The notes: generated from the letters alone by a model not told the origin. Shown: positions 7,205 to 14,290, counted from the first letter of the stretch. The stretch: DNA of 21,806 bases from Baffinella frigidus (GCA_026770585.1 MU646321.1:1327821-1349626); one strand, 5' to 3'. Made by a program: numbers and translations.

Positions 7205-7600
7205 TGAAAGGGCGTGGACATCCAGAATGTCAACTTGAGAATAGTCCGTGATCCCGGGTGCGTTTTCGCTCCTAAATCGACGGGTGTTGTACCACAGACC
7301 CAGATCGTCAACTTGATAATAGTCCGTAATCCCGGGGGGGCGCTCGTTTCCAGAATACTCGTAAGTTGACATTATGGGCTCTCGTTTGCAGACTATTCTC
7401 AAGTTGACAACCTGGGCTTTGGTTTGCACACGCGCTGGGCGTTGCCACTCAAAAGTTGACGGATTTGCCCTGCACACCCACCACGTCCACTTTAGAGTAG
7501 TCCGTAATGCCCTCGTGCGCAGACTATTCGCGAGTTGACATTCATTCTCAAGTTGACATTATGGGCTCTCGTGCGCAGAGGCGCTGGGCTACAAAAACAC
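7205..7600 (+). repeat. Tandem cluster of TTGACGGGTT-family fragments
   Basis: The block TCAACTTGAGAATAGTCCG or a close form occurs at 7228, 7308 (TTGATAATAGTCCG) and 7486 (CCACTTTAGAGTAGTCCG). TTCTCAAGTTGACATTATGG occurs at 7390 (diverged) and 7547. GGGCTCTCGTNNGCAGA occurs three times. Successive partial copies point in both directions, suggesting local duplication of a short dispersed element. Confidence 0.6.
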
Positions 7601-7765
7601 CGACAAGATCGGGGAGGGCGAAATAGAAGGTGGCGCGGGTGACGAGGGCGAGGGGGGGGCGGGGGGCGGGGGGGGTGCGCCCGCGAGACCAAGCCAATAC
7701 GAAGGTCTGCATTTTATTTTGTGTTATTGTGGGTGTAGATTGCAGGTTATGAGTGTTGAGAACCC

Positions 7766-7818
7766 TAACCCCCAACCCCTGAACCCTGAACCCTGAACCC
7801 TGAACCCTGAACCCTAAA
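7766..7818 (+). repeat. CCCTGAA telomere-like block
   Basis: AACCCTGAACCCTGAACCCT on the plus strand, C-rich in the sense of the GNAT gene, directly upstream of exon 1 copy a. Confidence 0.85.
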
Positions 7819-7827
7819 ACCCAGCAG

Positions 7828-7862
7828 CGGCGAAGATCGATATCATAGAGGCAACCCCCCGA
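7828..7862 (+). pseudogene. GNAT exon 1, copy a (truncated)
   Basis: After an acceptor CCCAGCAG it encodes AKIDIIEATP, matching AEIDIMEATP of the intact copy at 8194. It then diverges and has no donor. Its acceptor phase equals that of the other copies. Confidence 0.6.
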
Positions 7863-7930
7863 AATCTGAAAACCTAAACCCTTGTTTGGCAACGAGCCCT
7901 AACTCAAAGGGATTTCTCCGTGACCTATTC

Positions 7931-8130
7931 CACAAGTGGATACACCCCAAGAACCTACGGTAGGCCGTCCGTAGGGACATGGGGGTGTTCCTACGGATAT
8001 CCTAAATGATTTTTATCCTAACTGGAACCTCTCGGCAGAGGCGGAGATTGATGTTATGGAGGCGACGCCTTACATAGTGTTGTTCCTACGGACGGCCTAC
8101 CGTAGGGTCCTAGCGTTTATCCACGTGTGG
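7931..8130. mobile_element. MITE-like inverted repeat enclosing GNAT exon 1 copy b
   Basis: The left arm (7931-7977) reads CACAAGTGGATACACC...CCTACGGTAGGCCGTCCGTAG. The right arm (8081-8130) is its complement, with the inner 25 bases nearly exact. Inside lies the intron-like sequence CCTAACTGGAACCTC plus the start of GNAT exon 1. Either the element captured an exon fragment, or two elements inserted on either side of it. Confidence 0.65.
8039..8073 (+). pseudogene. GNAT exon 1, copy b (cut by the MITE)
   Basis: It encodes AEIDVMEATP after the acceptor CTCGGCAG, then runs into MITE arm sequence (TACATAGTG) and loses the second half and donor. Its upstream 25 bases (CCTAACTGGAACCTCTCGG) are nearly identical to those before copy c, so exon and intron end were duplicated together. 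Confidence 0.65.
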
Positions 8131-8193
8131 GCTGTTCACGAAATCCCATCGAGTTGTTCATGCGGAGATCCTAACTGGAACCTCCCTCGGCAG

Positions 8194-8249
8194 TGGCGGA
8201 GATTGATATTATGGAGGCGACGCCAGCGTTCGGCGACGAGCTCACTCAA
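8194..8249 (+). CDS. GNAT N-acetyltransferase, exon 1 (intact copy c)
   Basis: This is the first recognisable exon of an acetyl-CoA-dependent N-acetyltransferase. The acceptor is CCCTCGGCAG (8184-8193) and the donor GTAACT (8250). After two bases completing a codon it reads AEIDIMEATPAFGDELTQ, the first beta strand and start of helix 1 typical of the GNAT fold (pattern: I-R-A-T-P then an acidic stretch before L-V-N). It ends in phase 0 and joins exon 2 to give ELTQ|VVNWAYRG. The two leading bases are TG, so an upstream exon ending in A would create a start codon at this junction; alternatively the internal Met is used. Three other copies (a, b, d) are truncated or lack a donor. Together with exons 2-8 it encodes about 178 residues, the usual size for a single-domain GNAT. 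Substrate unknown. Confidence 0.85.
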
Positions 8250-8274
8250 GTAACTCCCCCCCCCGCCCTCCGTT

Positions 8275-8400
8275 CATTCAATTGGTTGATTTAATCTATC
8301 GATTTGATTAATTCATAACGAATTGATTTGGTTATAATTTAATTTGTTGATTTGATCGATAATTTGAATAATTGGTTGATTAACAATTTGATTTATGGAT
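8275..8400. repeat. A/T-rich TTGATTTAAT patch
   Basis: TTGATTTGATTAATT-type degenerate repeats, unlike the G/C-rich surroundings, within GNAT intron 1. Confidence 0.6.
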
Positions 8401-8434
8401 TGGATCAAGGCAGTCGGCTATTTAGTTTGTCTAG

Positions 8435-8496
8435 TGCCGGAGATTGACTCCATGGAGGCGACACCCGCGGTTGGCGACTTGAGTGAGCTCACTCAA
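8435..8496 (+). pseudogene. GNAT exon 1, copy d (donor lost)
   Basis: It encodes PEIDSMEATPAVGDLSELTQ, with a two-codon insertion relative to copy c. The exon end CTCACTCAA is followed by CTAACC where copy c has GTAACT, so the donor is destroyed by a G-to-C change. The flanking AAGGCAGTCGGCTATTTAG (8408) recurs at 8752 without the exon. Confidence 0.65.
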
Positions 8497-8601
8497 CTAA
8501 CCTCCCGCCGTCCGGTGCGAAAAATTAATTTTCCTTTTAATTGATTGATTTTTTACATTAAGTGCATCTATAATTTCGAATCGCTCTGCATCACAGGATT
8601 T

Positions 8602-8628
8602 GGTCTCGTCAAATAATTTGACGAGACC
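8602..8628. repeat. Perfect 13-bp inverted repeat
   Basis: GGTCTCGTCAAAT, one base, then its exact complement. Near a copy of the CAGAGCTAGAA terminus (8702-8714), so possibly the core of a decayed MITE. Confidence 0.8.
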
Positions 8629-8857
8629 GGAAGTCAATTCCCCGGGGGGGTGGTGCAAATCTGTCGACGTTTGGAGTGAAAACGATCAGTCAATCCGAGT
8701 CAGGCAGAGCTAGAATTCAATTAATTCATTTGATCAATTGTGTCGACGAAGGCAGTCGTCTGGTTAATTTGCCTAGTGCACTGACGTTTGTATCGCTATT
8801 TTATTCAACTTATTCAGGAACTTTTGTACCACTGAAGAGAACACGACTGTATCCTAG

Positions 8858-8956
8858 AGTAGGGTAGGGTTGGTTGGTAGGGTAGGGTAGGGCAGGGTAG
8901 GGTCGGTCCTGGGTAGGGTAGGGTGGGGTAGGGTAGGGTAGGATTGGGTAGGGTAA
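8858..8956. repeat. GGGTA tandem repeat
   Basis: A five-base repeat TAGGG with a few GGTTGG/GGTCGG interruptions in GNAT intron 1. Unlike most blocks in this gene it is G-rich on the sense strand. Confidence 0.9.
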
Positions 8957-9011
8957 TGAAGAGTTACAATCAGTCAATTGCTTCTGAGTCTGGGCTCGTT
9001 CTGTGGGTTTT

Positions 9012-9145
9012 GGGGTGTGGGGTCTAAACCCTAAACCCCAGACCGTAAACTCTAAACCCTAAACCCTTAACCCTAAACCCTAAACCCTAAACCCCAAACC
9101 CTAAACCCCAAACACCAAGCCCTAAATCCTAAACCCTAAACTCAG
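9012..9145 (+). repeat. CCCTAAA telomere-like block ending in the exon 2 acceptor
   Basis: About 15 units of CCCTAAA/CCCCAAA; the last reads CCCTAAACTCAG and is the acceptor of exon 2. A short head-to-head junction (GGGGTCTAAACCC) marks its left end. Confidence 0.9.
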
Positions 9146-9202
9146 GTAGTGAACTGGGCGTACCGGGGGAACCGGGGGGTGCAGGGCTGGACGGGCGAGA
9201 TG
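9146..9202 (+). CDS. GNAT N-acetyltransferase, exon 2
   Basis: A 57-base exon, 19 codons, phase 0 at both ends, with donor GTCCGA (9203). It reads VVNWAYRGNRGVQGWTGEM. The pattern NxAYRG...GWT-E is characteristic of a broad group of single-domain GNAT acetyltransferases, where helix 1 leads into the loop before helix 2; this was the clue that identified the gene. It is the only exon apart from exon 4 for which I found no second copy. Confidence 0.85.
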
Positions 9203-9204
9203 GT

Positions 9205-9550
9205 CCGACCTCCAATGCCTCCAATGCCTCCAATAGCTCCAACAGCTCGGATATCTCCAGTTGATTTACTAATTGCTCCAATTACTCCAATAGCTCCAAT
9301 AGCACCAATAGCCCTGATAGCTCTGATAGCTCGTGAATCTCTGTTTTTTTATCAAGTCCAATGGTTCGAATGGCTCTGATTGTTTTACTACCTCCAATAG
9401 CTCACACAGCTCCAGTAGCTCCAATAGCTCCAATGGCCCTGATAGCGCTGATAGCTCTGATAGCTCTAATTGTTTTACTACGTCCAATGGTTCCAATGTC
9501 TTTTATTATTTTACTTACTCCAATAGCTCCAACAGCTCCAGAAGCTTCTC
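9205..9550 (+). repeat. TCCAATAGC 9-base repeat in GNAT intron 2
   Basis: Degenerate units GCTCCAATA / GCTCTGATA / CCTCCAATG. The complementary form (GGAGCTGTTGG) fills part of intron 5 at 12040-12170, so one repeat family sits in opposite orientations in two introns of the same gene. The frames of 64 to 98 codons over it are low-complexity. Confidence 0.85.
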
Positions 9551-9979
9551 CATAGCTCTCCGAAAGTGGAGGACTCCTCAACTTTTGAAAACAAATGTCA
9601 AACGTTGGGTAGTTGGCTTATACGCTTAGTAGTTGGCCTATACGTTGAGTAGTTGGCTTATATTCTTAACAAGTAAGTCAAATGGGGGGTGCGCTTGACC
9701 TAGCCCCCCCGCCGAACACCAAACCATGAACCCAAACCCCTTATCCCCAAACCCCATAACCCAAACCCCAAACCCTAAACCCTGAACCCTGAACCCTGAA
9801 CCCTGAACCCTGAACCCAAAACCCAAATCCCCATACCCTAAACCCCAAACCCTAAACACCAAACCCCAAACCCCAAACCCTAGACCCTCAACCCTAAACC
9901 CCAATCCCTGACCCCTAAAACTCAAACCCTAAACCCTAAACCACAAACCACAAACCACAAACCACAAACCCGAAAACAG

Positions 9980-10002
9980 GAGCTACTAGTCGGGATCCGC
10001 AT
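9980..10002 (+). pseudogene. GNAT exon 3 fragment i
   Basis: After CGAAAACAG it matches the first 23 bases of exon 3 (GAGCTACTAGTCGGGATCCG), then switches abruptly to CCCTAAACCCC repeat. A few substitutions from the intact exon. Confidence 0.7.
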
Positions 10003-10104
10003 CCCTAAACCCCAAACCCTAGATAGCAAACCCCAAACACTAAACACCAAACGCTAAACACTAAACGCTAAACCTTTGGAATTCAACCGCAAACCCGAAA
10101 ACAG

Positions 10105-10127
10105 GAGCTGCTAGACGGGATCCGCAT
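10105..10127 (+). pseudogene. GNAT exon 3 fragment ii
   Basis: Same first 23 bases of exon 3 and the same breakpoint into CCCTAAACCCC as fragment i, 125 bases further on. The pair is therefore a later tandem duplication of one fragment plus repeat. Confidence 0.7.
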
Positions 10128-10187
10128 CCCTAAACCCCAAACCCTGACCCCCAAACCCCAACCCCTAAACTCCAAAGCCTGGAGCAG

Positions 10188-10250
10188 GAGCTGCTAGATG
10201 GGATCCGCATTGCGCCGTACGACATGCTGATGCTCCTCGAAAAGTCCCAG
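10188..10250 (+). CDS. GNAT N-acetyltransferase, exon 3
   Basis: A 63-base exon, phase 0 at both ends, acceptor CTGGAGCAG and donor GTCAAA. It reads ELLDGIRIAPYDMLMLLEKS and Q. In the related GNAT group this is the segment LLDG-R-, followed by a helix ending LLE, between the GWT-E motif and beta strand 2. Joined to exon 2 it gives GWTGEM|ELLDGIR, continuous with the family pattern. Confidence 0.85.
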
Positions 10251-10261
10251 GTCAAAGGCCC

Positions 10262-10441
10262 CCTACACACCTGAAACCCTAAACCCTGAACACATAAACA
10301 CATAAACACAGAGACACCTAAACACCCAAACACCCGAACACCTAACCGCGGGACCCCAGATCCGGAACCCTTAACCGCAGATCCTGAACCCCGAACCCGA
10401 ACTCCGAAACTTGGAACCTGAAACCTGAAACCTGAAACCAG
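10262..10441 (+). repeat. Telomere-like repeat forming GNAT intron 3
   Basis: Shortest intron (191 bases), mostly CCCTAAA, ACACCTAAAC and CCTGAAA units, ending CTGAAACCAG, the exon 4 acceptor. Confidence 0.85.
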
Positions 10442-10483
10442 TTGGAGCAAGACGGCTTGAAGGTGTTCGTGGCCTACATGGAG
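10442..10483 (+). CDS. GNAT N-acetyltransferase, exon 4
   Basis: A 42-base exon, phase 0 at both ends, donor GTCTGT. It encodes LEQDGLKVFVAYME, beta strand 2 of the GNAT fold (the VFVA-E strand that precedes the G-V-G-C strand in exon 5). The spliced product reads across it as KSQ|LEQDG...YME|GEG. Confidence 0.85.
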
Positions 10484-10777
10484 GTCTGTGTCCCCCCTCT
10501 CTCCTCTCGCTCTGAGACCTCTGATAATCTGAGGCTGCATTCCTACCAACACGTCCCGCTCCCCAAATTCAAATCAATAAAAAAGGTTGTCAAGGTTGTC
10601 AACCATTTTTCAACGCACCGTTTTTCGGTCTCCAAGTTTCTGCACGGTGGACTACGGACCTTTCATCAAAAGTCAACTTGCCCCGAGGCATTGAACGTTA
10701 AGGCTTTTCTGGTGCAAATTTGGTCACGTCCCACCCTAGAATATGGAGGTCCCGAAACCCTCGTACCACACGAGATC

Positions 10778-10964
10778 GCTAGAGGGGCCAATTTAAATGT
10801 GTGAAAAAAAATTGTAAATGTTGGTACCAGGATAAGGTAAAGTAACCTCGTGCCCGGTAAACAATATACCAGGCGCGAGGTTACTTTTATCTTTTCCTGG
10901 TACAAATTTGAGCATTTGTGTCGTAACGACTTTATATGTTCGGTTTGAAATAGGCCCCTCTAGC
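10778..10964. mobile_element. MITE-like element in GNAT intron 4
   Basis: The ends read GCTAGAGGGGCC and GGCCCCTCTAGC. Inner arms TTGGTACCAGGATAAGGTAA plus AGTAACCTCG return as complement on the other side. 187 bases, no coding capacity. It shares the GTACCAGGA core with elements at 5286 and 6622. Confidence 0.75.
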
Positions 10965-11205
10965 ATTCTCCAGTGGTAGTCCACTGAGTGGTTTCGTGTA
11001 TTTGTCAAGAACGTGTGTTGAATGTTTTAAGCAAGGACCGTGCGTGATACCAACACGTCAGACTACCGGTTTAGGGTTGAGGGTTGAGGGTTTGGAGTTT
11101 AGGGTTCAGGAATGCATTTCCCAGAAGGTCTTCCACCTAACAAAACAAGTGAAGACTAAGCCCTAAATCCAAAACCCGAAACCCTGATCCCAAACCCGAA
11201 TCCAG

Positions 11206-11259
11206 GGTGAGGGTGTGCTCGGATGCGTCAAGGTGGAGAGGGTCAGCGCCGAGGAGGCT
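11206..11259 (+). pseudogene. GNAT exon 5, copy a (3' truncated)
   Basis: Acceptor CCGAATCCAG, then GEGVLGCVKVERVSAEEA in frame, after which the sequence leaves the exon and meets a stop (TGTTTGTAA). No donor. The encoded part is a good match to copy b, so the truncation looks recent or the copy constrained. Confidence 0.65.
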
Positions 11260-11404
11260 TGTTTGTAAAGAACTTTGGAGTATTCGTTAAGAATATGAGT
11301 CCATCACAAATACAACATGTCTGTTGAACAAATACATCATGCTTCTATAACATACAAATGGAAGATACGCTTTTTTATAACCCATCCGTAGAAGATGCGA
11401 TCTT

Positions 11405-11460
11405 TCATAACAAATCCGAAACCCCAAACCCCAAACCCCAAACCCCAAACCCCAAATCAG
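11405..11460 (+). repeat. CCCCAAA block forming the exon 5 acceptor
   Basis: Six units of CCCCAAA, the last reading CCCCAAATCAG directly before exon 5 copy b. Confidence 0.9.
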
Positions 11461-11550
11461 GGGGAGGGGGTGATCGGGTGTGTCAAGGTGGAGAGGGTGA
11501 GCGCCGATGAGGCTGAGATCGGCATGTTCTCCGTCGACCCGTCCAACCAG
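11461..11550 (+). CDS. GNAT N-acetyltransferase, exon 5 (copy b, in frame)
   Basis: A 90-base exon, phase 0 at both ends, acceptor CCCCAAATCAG, donor GTCCTT. It encodes GEGVIGCVKVERVSADEA then EIGMFSVDPSNQ. These are beta strands 3 and 4, with the last residue Q beginning the acetyl-CoA-binding motif A (Q-x-x-G-x-G), which continues in exon 6 as SRGVG. Residues EIGMFSVDP correspond to the conserved E-IGMLAV-P strand of GNATs. Four copies of this exon lie in tandem: a is truncated, c is frameshifted, and d is in frame from an ill-defined start. Only b has both splice sites. Confidence 0.88.
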
Positions 11551-11682
11551 GTCCTTGGAGCCATTCGAGTTTTTGGAGCCATTGGTGATTGCACCCGGGT
11601 GTTTTTTCGATGGTTCTACGTTCCTGGTGTTGGCTTTTGCTGGCGGTGGCCTTTGTGACTGGGTTTTGTTGGAGATATTGGA

Positions 11683-11756
11683 GTGTGTCAAAGTCCGAGA
11701 GGGTGAGCGCCGATGAGGCGGAGATCGGCATGTTCTCCGTCGACCCTTCCAACCAG
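11683..11756 (+). pseudogene. GNAT exon 5, copy c (frameshifted)
   Basis: The 3' part and donor (CAG|GTACTT) are intact and identical to copy b over SADEAEIGMFSVDPSNQ at base level. Upstream, one extra base (GTCCGAG for GTGGAG) shifts the frame. The acceptor side is replaced by the GGAGATATTGGAG repeat. Confidence 0.65.
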
Positions 11757-11900
11757 GTACTTTCAATTGTGAGAGTAGTGAAGGCGACTAGCCTGCTGGC
11801 AGCGTTGAGGAGTGGGCTCCTTCTTCATGCGCGCGCAGTCAGGTTCGAGCGCTCCGCGCGCGCTAGGATTCTAGCTCTAGTGCGCGAGAGAGAGGGGGGG

Positions 11901-11971
11901 GGGGCAAGGTCAAGAGGGTCAGCGCCGAAGAGGCGGAAATTGGGATGTTCTCGGTAGACCCTGCCAACCAG
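11901..11971 (+). pseudogene. GNAT exon 5, copy d (in frame, 5' end eroded)
   Basis: It encodes GKVKRVSAEEAEIGMFSVDP then ANQ, with donor GTATTT. The reading frame is kept through many silent changes (GAAATTGGG for GAGATCGGC), which suggests past selection on protein. The start runs into a G homopolymer and purine-rich tract with no clear acceptor. Possibly an alternative exon. Confidence 0.55.
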
Positions 11972-12039
11972 GTATTTTGACCTTGGTGTTTTTCGAATGG
12001 TCGAGGTGTTAACTTTTGCTGGCGGCAACATTTGGGACT

Positions 12040-12170
12040 GGATTTTGCTGGAGCTGTTGGGGCTATTTGAGCTGTGGAGCTTTAGGAGCTGTTGGAGATG
12101 TTGGAGATGTTGGAGATATTGGAGCTGTTGGGGCTGTTGTGGCTGTTGGAGCTGTTGGAGACTTCTGGAC
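12040..12170 (+). repeat. GGAGCTGTTGG 9-base repeat in GNAT intron 5
   Basis: Units TTGGAGATG, TTGGAGCTG, TTGGGGCTG. The reverse complement is the TCCAATAGC repeat of intron 2. Confidence 0.85.
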
Positions 12171-12320
12171 CTAAGCCATTTGTTGATTGGGGCTGTCGGC
12201 ATTATCGTGGAAGAATCCACCATTCTCTCATGTGGCAGTCGCGAGGTGCCCGGGCCAAGAATGCAAAATATATTGAAAGTTGACGGATTTGCGCCTTAAA
12301 AGTTGACAGTCATGCGGCAG

Positions 12321-12386
12321 TCGCGAGGAGTCGGGAAGCTTCTCCTGAACCAGGCGGAGGTCTACTCGAAGAAGTCACTCAAAGTT
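12321..12386 (+). pseudogene. GNAT exon 6, copy b (interrupted)
   Basis: Acceptor GCGGCAG, then SRGVGKLLLNQAEVYSKKSL and K in frame. The exon then stops at an inverted-repeat element (12381-12520) and its last seven codons and donor are missing. A still shorter copy a begins at 12239 (SRGARAKN). Confidence 0.7.
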
Positions 12387-12520
12387 AGAGTTGACGGGTT
12401 TGTACCGGGGCCGTCAACTTTGGCCGTCAACTTTGGCCGTCAGCTTTGGCCGTCAACTTTGGCCGTCAACTTTTGTGTAAATTTTTGACGGTTCCGGTAC
12501 AAACCCGTCGACTTTTAACG
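12381..12520. mobile_element. TTGACGGGTT-family element with CCGTCAACTTTGG repeats, interrupting exon 6 copy b
   Basis: The ends are inverted: TTGACGGGTTTGTACCGG and CCGGTACAAACCCGTCGAC. The middle holds five units of CCGTCAACTTTGG. It starts within the SLKA codons of exon 6 copy b. Confidence 0.7.
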
Positions 12521-12543
12521 TATTTTTGCATCTTGTGTGGCAG

Positions 12544-12627
12544 TCGCGAGGGGTCGGCAAGCTGTTGCTGAACCAGGCCGAGAACTACGCCAAGAAGTCT
12601 CTCAAAGCTAAGACCGCCTCGATGATG
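12544..12627 (+). CDS. GNAT N-acetyltransferase, exon 6 (copy c, intact)
   Basis: An 84-base exon, phase 0 at both ends, acceptor TGTGTGGCAG, donor GTGCTC. It encodes SRGVGKLLLNQAENYAKKSL followed by KAKTASMM. With the Q from exon 5 it forms Q-S-R-G-V-G-K, the Q-x-x-G-x-G acetyl-CoA pyrophosphate-binding loop of GNAT motif A, followed by helix 3 and beta strand 5. I place the exon end at ATGATG because the join ASMM|VLDVREDLIAWY reproduces the family pattern, and because copies d and e keep GT at that point. If read through, the frame stops shortly after (VLAHLTT). Confidence 0.88.
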
Positions 12628-12754
12628 GTGCTCGCCCACCTTACGACTTGATCAGTAGAGTATTCACAAGTCAAGACTTCATGAGTTAACCTCGCAGGGA
12701 TACTGGTTTGTTGCCCTGATGTATTAGAGCGCTTGTAGTTAGGGGCCGTGGTTA

Positions 12755-12805
12755 GCGGAAGTCTACGCCAAGAAATCTCTCAAGGCTAAGACCGCCTCGA
12801 TGATG
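12755..12805 (+). pseudogene. GNAT exon 6, copy d (3' half)
   Basis: It encodes EVYAKKSLKAKTASMM and keeps the donor GTGCAA; the motif A half is missing. It is preceded by GTGGTTAG, which could act as an acceptor. It sits at the end of a 110-base unit (TTAACCTCGCAGGGATACTG...) that recurs at 13100-13180 without the exon. Confidence 0.65.
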
Positions 12806-12919
12806 GTGCAAGGGTTTAGGGTTTAGGGTTGAGGCGTGCCCCTACCTTAGGCTTATCCTCAGGTGGATACGAGATTAGTGCCCTCGTGTGTTTGGGTGCT
12901 TGTCCCTGGGGGGTGATTG

Positions 12920-12970
12920 GCGGAGGGATACGCCAAGAAATCTCTCAAGGCCAAGACCGCCTCGATGATG
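12920..12970 (+). pseudogene. GNAT exon 6, copy e (3' half)
   Basis: It encodes AEGYAKKSLKAKTASMM, donor GTGCTC kept, 5' half missing. Differs from copy c mainly at silent positions. Confidence 0.65.
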
Positions 12971-13436
12971 GTGCTCGCCCACCCCACACGGTGCCGAGGG
13001 TTTCATTTTAAAAGTACTCTCGTTGAATTGCACTTATTTTAGACCTTTCCAGGTCGCGGTACGCCCAGATGCTGAGTGCTGTGAAACATCCGTAGTCCAC
13101 TTTGGACTTAACCTCACGGGGGTACTGGTTCGGTGCCCTAATATCTTAGAGCGCTTTTAATTAGGGGTTGTAATCAGTGGAGGCAAGGTCGCCTGGATCA
13201 AGGCTTTGCCCCCCGGCAAAGCCCGCGTGCTCGCGTTCGCCGCACGCAGCACAAATGTCCTCGTTTGTACTGGGCGTGACCGCTCGGGCCTGGTAGCAAA
13301 TACATACATCAAAAATCTAAAAGATCGAAATCAGCACACGAGACGCGTCCTTCCTGGGCACTCGTGTCGCGTCATCATTTGTACCGGGCGTGTCCTTCAT
13401 CGTACTGAGCACACGTGTCACGTCCCGCTCGCGCAG

Positions 13437-13480
13437 GGTTCTGGACGTGTGGGAGGACCTCCTTGCGTGGTGCCTGGGAG
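13437..13480 (+). pseudogene. GNAT exon 7, copy a
   Basis: After GCGCAG and one extra G it reads VLDVWEDLLAWC, then diverges (LGGPPKS). The extra base puts it out of frame with exon 6. The following 130 bases (CAAACCGAGGATGGGGCG...GGCCAGAGTCC) are duplicated at 13715-13795 before the intact exon 7, so the whole block was tandemly copied. Confidence 0.65.
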
Positions 13481-13576
13481 GCCCTCCGAAGTCGATCAAA
13501 CCGAGGATGGGGCGCGAGCCATTTCCTTCGGCCAGAGTCCTGAATTCGAAGTCTGGGAGGAGAAAATGGCTCACTA

Positions 13577-13696
13577 TACGGGGGTACCTCGCTCACAAGA
13601 AAACGCACACCCCCGAGGACTACCATATGGCCCTAGGCATAGGCCTACTGTAGGGTCCTAGGGGGAGGGGCTTTGTTTTGAGCGAGGTGCCCCTGG
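13577..13696. mobile_element. TACAGGGGTACCTCGCTC MITE, copy 1
   Basis: About 120 bases. The ends read TACGGGGGTACCTCGCTCAC and GAGCGAGGTGCCCCTGG, with a palindromic middle built on CCTAGG and AGGCC. First of five copies (13577, 16426, 17218, 17510, 17730), here inside GNAT intron 6 between the two exon 7 copies. Confidence 0.8.
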
Positions 13697-13840
13697 AAAG
13701 ACTCGATTTGATCAATCAAACCGAGGATTGAGCGTGAGTCATTTCCTTCGGCCAGAGGGGGCCAGAGTCCCGAATTCGAGGCATGGGAGGAGGAAATAGC
13801 GCGCGAGAAAGGCTCGATTTGATGGGCTTGGATTGCGCAG

Positions 13841-13887
13841 GTTCTGGACGTGCGGGAGGACCTGATCGCGTGGTACGTCAAGCGCGG
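13841..13887 (+). CDS. GNAT N-acetyltransferase, exon 7 (copy b, intact)
   Basis: A 47-base exon, acceptor GATTGCGCAG, donor GTGCGT, phase 0 to phase 2. It encodes VLDVREDLIAWYVKR plus two bases that make Gly with exon 8. It matches the GNAT motif B helix, where V-R-ELI-WYE-RGY is the usual pattern. The Tyr in WY is the position often acting as general acid in this fold; that is family knowledge, not shown here. Spliced to exon 8 it reads KRG|YVGTGEK. Confidence 0.88.
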
Positions 13888-14165
13888 GTGCGTCCTCCCT
13901 CCTTTTGGTGCTTTGCTGCTTTGTATTACACTCACATCGAAGACCATGCCCACCTCACTCTTGAGGGGATGGGAACAATCTACGGATGAGCTCCCCGATC
14001 CTCTGTATAAAGTGTCAAAAGTTAACATCTTAGACGAACGTCACTTGAGACTCAAAAGTTGACGGTTTAGACTAAACGTCAGTTTAGACTCACAATTTGA
14101 CTAAACTAACTCTATCAACTTTGGGCACGCTAAACTAATGTCAACTTTGGCGTTGTTCGGCAGAG

Positions 14166-14288
14166 CAGCCACGATTCGTGAGGTTCAAACTCCCCTGTAT
14201 GGCCTCCGCTCTAAATGTACGTGTGTGGTGAAGACACACCCCACGTACTTGCCATACAGGTTAGGAGGGGGAGCTTGAATCGTGGCTG
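14166..14288. mobile_element. MITE-like inverted repeat in GNAT intron 7
   Basis: Ends CAGCCACGATTC and GAATCGTGGCTG. Inner arms ACTCCCCTGTATGGC and GCCATACAGGTTAGGAGG; the centre GTACGTGTGTGG/CCCCACGTAC also pairs. Confidence 0.8.
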
Positions 14289-14290
14289 TA

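Larger units (their letters stand above)
9716..10187 (+). repeat. CCCTAAA/CCCTGAA telomere-like array with two exon 3 fragments
   Basis: Long C-rich array (sense strand) in GNAT intron 2, interrupted by exon 3 copies at 9980 and 10105. Variants include CCCTGAA, ACCACAA and ACTAAACGCTAA. It leads directly to the exon 3 acceptor. Confidence 0.9.

Noticed and set aside
12628-12654. Extension of GNAT exon 6 to VLAHLTT and stop
   Set aside because: Ending at ATGATG before GT gives the expected family sequence when joined to exon 7, whereas read-through ends the protein early.
13182-13260. Plus-strand segment KVAWIKALPPGKARVLAFAA as an extra GNAT exon
   Set aside because: The GNAT protein is complete and continuous without it (ASMM joins VLDV), and no splice sites of suitable phase bound it.
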